DNA of 7,393 nucleotides from JBDGYE01 sp039584255. Lineage in GTDB: Bacteria > Gemmatimonadota > Gemmatimonadetes > Palauibacterales > Palauibacteraceae. Under the pieces are notes generated by a model. That model saw nothing but the letters and a program-made list of their open reading frames with translations. It searched no databases and was not told where the DNA came from. The stretch's first letter is position 1; each line of letters begins with the position of its first letter. The position numbers and the translations under genes were made by a program. Positions 1 through 5,429 of this stretch are shown piece by piece. The stretch spans positions 1 to 7,393 of the forward strand of contig JBDGYE010000108.1 in NCBI GenBank assembly GCA_039584255.1, in the 5' to 3' direction.

Positions 1-460
1 CCGTCCTCAGGACCCACCGGAACTCGTCCCGCGCCCGCAGCAGGTGCTCGCGCCGCTCCTCCGGTTCGAGATCCGTGGCGGCCTCGGCCTCCGCTTGCAG
101 CTCGCGGGGCCGTCCCGCCACCGCGTGGGCCACACCCAGGTCGTAGGTGGCGGATTCGTCCAGCTCCTCCTCGTCGTCCTCCTCGTCCAGTGCGCGGACC
201 AGCGGCGAGAGTGACCCCTCCCAGTCGCCGATTAGAAGCAGGGCGGCGCCCAGGTTGTACCAGTCCACGGGGTCCTCCGAGTCTTTGGCCTCCTCGCGGT
301 ACGCGGCCAGGTCACCGGGAGACAGGCTCGGTCCCTCGGTCCACGGCAGCGTGTCCTGGCTCGCCTGCGTCACAGCGCCCGTGGAGCCCTGGTGCCCCTG
401 GCCCGAGGCCACGAGCACCAGGGCCGCCGTCCATGCCACGACAAGCGCTCTCGCCATCAT
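1..460 (-). CDS. exported TPR protein, BatC-like, N-terminal part (partial)
   Basis: The reading frame is open from the ATG at 460 to the left edge and gives 153 residues with no stop. Residues 3-20 (ARALVVAWTAALVLVASG) form a signal peptide; no cysteine is nearby, so it is not a lipoprotein. DPVDWYNLGAALLLIGDWEGSLSPLVRAL (63-91) fits a TPR repeat, and ATYDLGVAHAVAGRPRE (104-120) starts a second; REHLLRARDEFRWVLR (137-152) may be part of a third. The repeats are split by an acidic run, DEEDDEEELDE (92-102). TPR proteins commonly follow batB and are called BatC or BatE; they probably act as periplasmic scaffolds. The first ATG overlaps the BatB stop as ATGA. GGAGG ends only 2 bases from that ATG but 5 bases from the ATG at 457, so translation may start one codon later. 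The C-terminus is outside the window, so a membrane anchor or SH3 domain, as in some relatives, cannot be checked. Confidence 0.82.
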   Translation of the reverse strand, partial: MMARALVVAWTAALVLVASGQGHQGSTGAVTQASQDTLPWTEGPSLSPGDLAAYREEAKDSEDPVDWYNLGAALLLIGDWEGSLSPLVRALDEEDDEEELDESATYDLGVAHAVAGRPRELQAEAEAATDLEPEERREHLLRARDEFRWVLRT

Positions 461-1497
461 GCCCTCCGGAACAGGAACCCCTCGGCGAACAGGCAGCCGA
501 AGGCCAGCAGCAGCAGGATGTTCACGGGGATTCCAGCCCGGCCCAGATGACGCGCGTCCTGAGCATCCAGGCGGCGAAGCAGCACCTCCAGTCCCTCCCG
601 CGTGGCAGGCACGTACACGCCTCCGGTGGCCCGGGATACCTCTCGGAGGAGGGTCTCGTTCAGCCGCGTCGTGACCTCCCGGCCCTCGCGGTCCCTGAGC
701 CACGCCTCTCCCTCAACCCCCGGACCGCCGCCACTCGCTGCCGACTGGATTCGCTCGCGCTCGGACCGAGGCACGGGGATCCGGGCACCGGCGGCGGTGC
801 CCAGGCCGACGGTGTACACGCGAACCCGCTGGCGGTCGGCCTGCTCCAGAACCTCGGACAGCATCTCTGCCTCCGCCGTGGCCTCGCCATCGCTGAAGAC
901 GATGAGGGCGCGTGGTGCCGCCGGCTTCCCTCCTGCCAGCACGGCCAGCCCCTGCTCCAATCCGAGAGTCAGCGAGGTGCCACCCTGCCCCACGACCGCC
1001 GGATCGACCGCCGTGGCGAACATGAGGGAGGCCTCGCGGTCGCCCGTAAGCGGCGAGAGGACGTAGCCGTGGCCAGCGAAGTAGACCACGCCGAGGTGAC
1101 CGGGAAGGCGAACCGCGAGCTCGGCGGCCAGCTGCCGCTGCCGCGCCAGTCGGCTCGGCTCCATGTCGCGGGCCCACATCGAGTTCGAGGCGTCCAGGAC
1201 GAGCACGGTCTCGCGGTCTGCCGTCTCCGTGCGTTCTTCGATGTCGCCGCCCGCGCTGAAGATCCCGGCTGCCAGTGCCCCGGCCCCCACCGTCAGCAGC
1301 ACGGCCCGCACTATCGCCTGCGCCGCCGATGGAGGTCGAACGAGTCGGTTGAGGAGCGCGGAGTCCGCCAGGGCCTCCCGGTCCCGGGCGGCGACGCGGG
1401 CGGCGATCGCCCGAAGCGCCAGAGCGGTCGTTGCTCCCGCCAGGGCAAACGGTATGGCGGGAGAGACCCCGACTCGGGAGAGCAGGTCGGCCATCAT
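457..1497 (-). CDS. batB: BatB-like membrane protein with VWA domain
   Basis: The 346-residue product has N-terminal hydrophobic segments (about 14-34 and 61-81), a VWA domain (about 96-310) and a C-terminal membrane helix (about 324-343). Its MIDAS is complete: DASNS (102-106), threonine in GGTSL (T174), and FSDGE with D203. MWARDMEPSRLARQ (107-120) is the usual follow-on in BatB. Between IPVPRS (240-245) and the conserved WLRDREGREV (266-275) lies a loop with SGGGPGVEGEA (255-265) that looks like a small glycine-rich expansion. The start ATG at 1497 overlaps the BatA stop as ATGA; a second ATG follows immediately, and AGGAG lies about 13 bases upstream of the first, so the first is kept. 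BatA and BatB commonly occur side by side and are thought to interact in the membrane; they are clearly diverged paralogues here. The family call is firm, the cellular role inferred. Confidence 0.9.
   Translation of the reverse strand: MMADLLSRVGVSPAIPFALAGATTALALRAIAARVAARDREALADSALLNRLVRPPSAAQAIVRAVLLTVGAGALAAGIFSAGGDIEERTETADRETVLVLDASNSMWARDMEPSRLARQRQLAAELAVRLPGHLGVVYFAGHGYVLSPLTGDREASLMFATAVDPAVVGQGGTSLTLGLEQGLAVLAGGKPAAPRALIVFSDGEATAEAEMLSEVLEQADRQRVRVYTVGLGTAAGARIPVPRSERERIQSAASGGGPGVEGEAWLRDREGREVTTRLNETLLREVSRATGGVYVPATREGLEVLLRRLDAQDARHLGRAGIPVNILLLLAFGCLFAEGFLFRRA
463..467 (-). promoter_or_regulatory. ribosome binding site of the TPR gene
   Basis: GGAGG on the transcript lies within the last codons of the BatB-like gene. 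Its spacing is 2 bases to the ATG at 460 and 5 bases to the ATG at 457, which favours the second of the two tandem ATG codons. Confidence 0.6.
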
Positions 1498-2480
1498 GCG
1501 TCCAGTGATCTCCTGGCTCGGGTGGCGGCGCCCACCAGCTCGAGGACGAGCGCGGCCATCGCCAGCAGTAGGAGCTCGGATCGGACACCGGCCTGCTCCA
1601 CCGAGCGGATTTCCTCCAGCGGCGCCGACTCTAGCTCGTCGACCCGCTGGTAGATGCGGGCCAGCGCCTCCGGGTCAGTGGCCCGGAAATAGAGGCCGCC
1701 CGTCGCCGTGGCCATGTCCTGGAGCAGTTCGTCGTTGACCAGTACTTCCATCTCCGCGTACTGGTAGCCGAAGCGCGTCCGTCCGATGGGAACCGGCGCT
1801 ACGCCGTCCCGTCCGACACCAATGGTGTAAACCCGGATGCCGAGCGCTACGGCGGCCGCCGCAGCCTGACGCGGCGATATGTTCCCGCGGTTGTTGTCGC
1901 CGTCGGTGAGCAGCACCACTACGCGCGACGGAGTCTGAACAGAACGCAGCCGGTTGACAGCCGTGGCCAGCGCGGTACCGATGGCTGTTCCGTCGTCGAG
2001 CTGCCCGACCTCCAGGTTCCCAACCGCCTGCAGCAGGAGCTCGTGGTCCAGAGTTCCGGGGACGACTGTGAGCGCCTCGCCGGCGAAGGCGACCAGACCG
2101 ATCTGGTCCTCCGAACGCCCGCGGACAAACCGAGCGAGCTCACGCTTCGCCACGGCAATGCGATTGTCGGGACGGAAGTCCTCGGCCAGCATGGAGCTTG
2201 AGATGTCGAGGGCGAGCATGATCGTGACGCCTTCCGAGCTTCTCTCCACCTTCTCCACCAGACGCTGCGGGCTGGCCAGGGCAACAACAACGAGGGCCAG
2301 GGCCGTGCCGCGCCACACGGGCACCCACGTCCTCCATACTCTCGAGCGCCAAAGCACGAGGAACTCGCCGGCTTCCGGAAGAGGGAGTCGCAATCGCCGC
2401 CGGCCGGCCCACAGCCAACCGGCCGGAAGCAGCAGGAGGAGGAGCAGGAACGGCCACGCCGCCAGCGACAGACCGCTCAC
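1494..2480 (-). CDS. batA: BatA-like membrane protein with VWA domain
   Basis: The 328-residue product has the BatA layout: a first membrane helix (about 9-24, leucine-rich), a basic loop, a second helix (about 58-69), an exposed VWA domain (about 85-285) and a C-terminal helix (302-319). The MIDAS is complete: DISSS at 92-96, the threonine in DDGTAIG (T165), and LTDGDNN with D193. SMLAEDFRPDNR (96-107) is typical of BatA. Bat proteins were named for aerotolerance in Bacteroides; here the cellular role is only inferred, probably as part of a MoxR-driven envelope complex. The reading frame stays open to 2699, but the right start is GTG at 2480. It overlaps the previous stop as GTGA, has GGAGG 7 bases upstream, and places the first helix at the N-terminus. 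The extra upstream residues would be an arginine-rich antisense-like stretch within the neighbouring gene. Confidence 0.9.
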   Translation of the reverse strand: MSGLSLAAWPFLLLLLLLPAGWLWAGRRRLRLPLPEAGEFLVLWRSRVWRTWVPVWRGTALALVVVALASPQRLVEKVERSSEGVTIMLALDISSSMLAEDFRPDNRIAVAKRELARFVRGRSEDQIGLVAFAGEALTVVPGTLDHELLLQAVGNLEVGQLDDGTAIGTALATAVNRLRSVQTPSRVVVLLTDGDNNRGNISPRQAAAAAVALGIRVYTIGVGRDGVAPVPIGRTRFGYQYAEMEVLVNDELLQDMATATGGLYFRATDPEALARIYQRVDELESAPLEEIRSVEQAGVRSELLLLAMAALVLELVGAATRARRSLDA

Positions 2481-3415
2481 GCCACGGCCTCCAGTGTCGC
2501 TTCGCTGATCTCCAGCCACTCCAGACAGGAGTCCGCGTCGGCGACGGCGGCTTCCCTGGCTCCCTCGACTCCCGCGAAACGCACGAGCCCGGCCCGGGCC
2601 TGGATGTGTATCAGCTGGGCATCGGCCTCGCGGCCGTCGCCGCTCACCAGAAGCTCCCGCGCGCCGGACAGCTCCCTCACGGGGCGCGTGGGCGGCCACC
2701 CGCGCCTGGCGTGGAGGTAGGTGCGGACCACTTCCTCCAGGCCGTCATAGAACGCCTCCGGCGCGAGCCGCCCCCCCTGCACCTCCGCCCTCAGTCTGAC
2801 CAGGGCCTCCCGGGCAGAAACGGCGGGATGGACGGTCAGGACGTCGGCCTCGGCAGCCTCGTCCTCCTTGCGCATCCGACGGAGAAGCCAGGCCGCCAGC
2901 AGCAGGGCCGCCAGCAATAACAGAAGCCACCACGGAAACGGGCGACGCTCCTCAGGAGGCCTCGGCGGCCGAAGACGCAATGGCTCCGGGGGGTCGGCTG
3001 GGAGCACCGAGATCACGTTGATCGGAGGGGGTCGGACCACCAGCGACTCGCCGCTTCGGTCGACAGCGATCTCCGGGATCGGGATCGTGCCTGCCTGCCA
3101 TGCCACCAGCCGGTAGTAGGCGCGCCAAGTCTCCCGGCCTTCGCCATCGTGTGCGAGCGCTACCGGCTCCAGCTGTTCAAGCTCCTCGTCGAGATCGAGC
3201 AGACCGGGGAACACGACCTCGCCTTCCGGCCACCGGACCGAGATGCCGAGGACGAACGGCTCGCCAACACGGACCGAATCCGGCGAGAGGGCGACCGCTG
3301 CATCTCTGGTCACCGCGGCCCCGCCGGCCTCCTGCGCGGGAGCCCAACGGTAACCGGGCCCCAAGGCGCCCGCGGCAGTGGCCACGGCAAGCAGGGCCAA
3401 ACGGGGCGTCTTCAA
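2477..3415 (-). CDS. BatD/DUF4381-like membrane protein: exported beta domain, one membrane helix, cytoplasmic helical tail
   Basis: The 312 residues divide into an N-terminal signal-like segment (RLALLAVATAAGALG, 5-19), a probable beta-sandwich domain (about 36-138) with the pattern DSVRVGEPFVLGISV, a proline-rich linker (141-161), a strong membrane helix (about 161-178, PWWLLLLLAALLLAAWLL) followed by arginines, and a cytoplasmic helical part (about 197-308). The stretch FYDGLEEVVRTYLHARRGWPPTRPVRELS (222-250) resembles the C-terminal helical region of BatD-like and DUF4381 proteins. It is much shorter than full BatD proteins, which carry several beta domains, so it is a reduced version. 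The start is TTG at 3415, overlapping the DUF58 stop as TTGA; GAGG lies 5 bases upstream, and this start yields the signal segment. No ATG occurs before about residue 181. Its likely role is a membrane link between cytosolic MoxR/DUF58 and the VWA proteins (inference). Confidence 0.75.
   Translation of the reverse strand: MKTPRLALLAVATAAGALGPGYRWAPAQEAGGAAVTRDAAVALSPDSVRVGEPFVLGISVRWPEGEVVFPGLLDLDEELEQLEPVALAHDGEGRETWRAYYRLVAWQAGTIPIPEIAVDRSGESLVVRPPPINVISVLPADPPEPLRLRPPRPPEERRPFPWWLLLLLAALLLAAWLLRRMRKEDEAAEADVLTVHPAVSAREALVRLRAEVQGGRLAPEAFYDGLEEVVRTYLHARRGWPPTRPVRELSGARELLVSGDGREADAQLIHIQARAGLVRFAGVEGAREAAVADADSCLEWLEISEATLEAVA
2488..2492 (-). promoter_or_regulatory. ribosome binding site deciding the GTG start of the BatA-like gene
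   Basis: A full GGAGG on the transcript sits 7 bases before the GTG at 2480, the best Shine-Dalgarno match and spacing in the window. It rules against the longer open frame that reaches 2699. Confidence 0.7.
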
Positions 3416-4338
3416 TGGAGCCTCGCCTTCGCCCGCGCGGCGAAAAAACTGGCCAGCTCTGCGGCATACGGCCTGTCGGTGCGGAGAACGATCCGGTCGC
3501 AGCCTCGTACCCGGAACATCCTCTCCAGCCGCTCGTCCTGTTCGAGGGCGTGCCGGCGAAGGGCCTGTCTGACGGCCGGGCTCCCGAGGTCCAGGAGTCC
3601 GGACTCGCCCGTCTCCGGATCGCGGATCGCCACGAGTCCGGCGCTGGGAAGAGCCTGCTCCGCCGGATCCAGCAGGTGGATGCCCACCACATCGTGCTTG
3701 CGTCCAGCGGCCGTCAGCTCCTTCTCGAACACGGCGCCCTGAAAGTCCGACAGGACGAATAGAAGCGATCGGGTCTTCAGCGCGCGGGTGGCCGTGGCCA
3801 GGGCGAGACCGAGGTCGGTGCCCTTTCCCTCCGCCCGATGGCTTGCCATCACGTGCAGCAGCTGTCTGAGGCGTCCGCGTCCGCGCCGAGGCGGCAGGTA
3901 TCTCTCTATGCGGTCCGAGAACAGGAGCAGGCCAACCCGGTCGTTATTGCGACTGGCCGCCAGTCCCAGTACTGCAGCCACCTCCAGGCCGAGCTCCCGC
4001 TTCGCCCGGATGCGGGTCCCGAAGTCCGTCGATCCTGAGAGGTCGACCGCCAGCAGGACCGACAGCTCCCTCTCTTCGACGAAGCGTTTGACGAATGGAC
4101 GTCCCATCCGCGCCGTAACCTTCCAGTCGATCGCCTGGAAGGGGTCGCCGGCTTGGTAGGCCCTGACCTCCGAGAACTCGATGCCGTGGCCTCGAAACAC
4201 CGAGTCGTAGGCGCCCACGGCCCGGTTCTCCATCAGGCGACGGGCGCGGAGCTCCAGTCGCCGCACCTCGGCCGGAAGCTGGAATCGGGTCTCGTCGTCT
4301 GTGTCGGCGCGGAACCAGCGCCGGACCAGCGCCAGCAT
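3412..4338 (-). CDS. DUF58 domain protein with VWA-like metal-ion-dependent adhesion site
   Basis: The 308-residue product carries the DUF58 hallmark between residues 50 and 80: GIEFSEVRAYQAGDPFQAIDW followed by TARMGRPFVK (the signature runs G52 to K84). A VWA-like fold follows, with MIDAS motif DLSGS (99-103), the later threonine in GTDL (T174) and the aspartate in LSDF (D198), so the metal site looks complete. No signal peptide or membrane helix is seen, so it should be soluble in the cytosol. DUF58 proteins are almost always encoded next to MoxR ATPases and are thought to be their partner or adaptor; the molecular job is not firmly known. The ATG start overlaps the MoxR stop as TGATG. No Shine-Dalgarno sequence is visible in the 30 bases upstream, so translation probably depends on ribosomes reinitiating after MoxR. 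Length and domain content are normal for the family. Confidence 0.93.
   Translation of the reverse strand: MLALVRRWFRADTDDETRFQLPAEVRRLELRARRLMENRAVGAYDSVFRGHGIEFSEVRAYQAGDPFQAIDWKVTARMGRPFVKRFVEERELSVLLAVDLSGSTDFGTRIRAKRELGLEVAAVLGLAASRNNDRVGLLLFSDRIERYLPPRRGRGRLRQLLHVMASHRAEGKGTDLGLALATATRALKTRSLLFVLSDFQGAVFEKELTAAGRKHDVVGIHLLDPAEQALPSAGLVAIRDPETGESGLLDLGSPAVRQALRRHALEQDERLERMFRVRGCDRIVLRTDRPYAAELASFFAARAKARLH
3421..3424 (-). promoter_or_regulatory. ribosome binding site deciding a TTG start
   Basis: The transcript reads AGGCGAGG just before CTCCA and TTG, putting GAGG 5 bases from the TTG at 3415. With the 4-base TTGA overlap and the signal segment that follows, this settles the start of the BatD-like gene in the absence of a nearby ATG. 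Confidence 0.55.
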
Positions 4339-5429
4339 CAGGGCACGGTCACGGCCGCGAGGAGTCGGTCGAGGATCTCTTCGGTCGTGATCTCCTCCGC
4401 CTCGGCCTGGAAAGTAAGCACCATCCGGTGGCGGAGGACGTCCGGCGCCACTGCCTGAACATCCTCGGGCACCGTGTAGGCCCGGCCATCGATGAAGGCG
4501 TAGGCTCGGGCGGTCCGGGCCAGATAGATCGAGGCCCGGGGCGAAGCGCCGTACTCGATCAAGCCCTCCACCTCCGCGTCGACCTCCGCCGGCTCCCGGG
4601 TGGCCCGAACCAGGTCGAGGATGTAGTCCTCCACCCGCTCGTCGAGATAGATCTCCGGCAACGTCCGACGCGCCGCCAGGATCTGGTTAGGGCTGGCCAC
4701 GGGATCCACCGGCGGCAGCTCATCCGACTTCATCAGCCTGAGAATCGCTCGCTCCTGCGCTCTGGACGGGTAGTCGACCCGAACCTTGAACATGAAGCGG
4801 TCGACCTGCGCTTCCGGGAGCGGATAGGTACCCTCGTGCTCGATCGGGTTTTGAGTCGCCAGAACCAGGAAGGGCTCGGGCAGATGGTGGCTCTCCTCAC
4901 CGATCGTGACCTGGTGCTCCTGCATCGCCTCGAGAAGCGCCGACTGCACCTTGGCCGGCGCGCGGTTGATCTCGTCCGCCAGGATCAGATTCGCGAAGAT
5001 CGGACCCTTCTTGGGCACGAACTCCCTATGCGTTTCATCCCAGATCAGAGTTCCGATCAGGTCCGCTGGGAGAAGGTCCGGCGTGAACTGCACTCGCCGG
5101 AAGGTCGTGTCGATGGCGCTGGCAAGCGTGCGCACGGCCAGCGTCTTGGCCAGACCCGGGACCCCTTCCAGGAGAACGTGACCTCCCGTGAGCATGCCGA
5201 TGAGGAGCCGCTCCACCATGGCCTCTTGGCCTATGACACGGGTGGCAACCGCGCGACGGATGTCGCCAAGGAAGCGTCCCGCCTCCGCTACCGCCTCCGT
5301 TCTCCTGGCCAGCTCGGCTTCGGAGACACGAATCTCGGGCACGGACTCTCCCTCGGGCTCCGGTCGAGACCCGCCTTCCTTGACGACGCCGGCCTCCGCG
5401 ATCCGGGCCATTCCCTCGCTGTCGCTCAC
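4338..5429 (-). CDS. MoxR-family AAA+ ATPase
   Basis: This 363-residue cytosolic ATPase has all core elements of the MoxR group: Walker A GVPGLAKT (89-96), Walker B LILADEIN (148-155), sensor 1 ATQNP (191-195), the arginine-finger segment EAQVDRF (206-212) and the sensor 2 region GASPRA (294-299), followed by the small lid domain with VLRHRM (331-336). About 60 residues, rich in Glu and Ala, precede the core. MoxR ATPases act as chaperone-like motors, usually paired with VWA proteins, and help mature enzymes or envelope complexes. That pairing is present here, since the next genes encode a DUF58 protein and two VWA proteins. The start is GTG at 5429, overlapping the upstream TAG by one base (TAGTG), with AGGAGAGAGG at 5441-5450 ending 11 bases before it. 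An internal ATG at codon 7 (5411) has no well-spaced site, so GTG is preferred. All catalytic residues look intact. Confidence 0.95.
   Translation of the reverse strand: MSDSEGMARIAEAGVVKEGGSRPEPEGESVPEIRVSEAELARRTEAVAEAGRFLGDIRRAVATRVIGQEAMVERLLIGMLTGGHVLLEGVPGLAKTLAVRTLASAIDTTFRRVQFTPDLLPADLIGTLIWDETHREFVPKKGPIFANLILADEINRAPAKVQSALLEAMQEHQVTIGEESHHLPEPFLVLATQNPIEHEGTYPLPEAQVDRFMFKVRVDYPSRAQERAILRLMKSDELPPVDPVASPNQILAARRTLPEIYLDERVEDYILDLVRATREPAEVDAEVEGLIEYGASPRASIYLARTARAYAFIDGRAYTVPEDVQAVAPDVLRHRMVLTFQAEAEEITTEEILDRLLAAVTVP

Noticed and set aside
190..1653. Long plus-strand open frame of 487 codons opposite the BatB-like gene
   Set aside because: Its translation is arginine-, proline- and glycine-rich low-complexity sequence with no motif, while the minus strand encodes a complete VWA protein. 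It is an antisense shadow typical of high-GC DNA.
2481..2699. Longer N-terminus for the BatA-like protein starting at 2699
   Set aside because: The extra 73 residues are arginine-rich and lie wholly inside the preceding gene. The GTG at 2480 has a perfect ribosome site and the GTGA overlap, and puts the membrane helix at the N-terminus.
1..4338. Possibility that the tandem VWA genes belong to a ternary phage-defence or tellurium-resistance system
   Set aside because: The MoxR, DUF58, BatD-like, BatA, BatB and TPR order and the membrane topology match the Bat type. No TerD, protein kinase, phosphatase or nuclease gene is present.
4515..4539. Inverted repeat ccgggcc / ggcccgg with 11-base loop in the MoxR gene
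   Set aside because: Seven-base GC-only arms are expected by chance in DNA of this composition.
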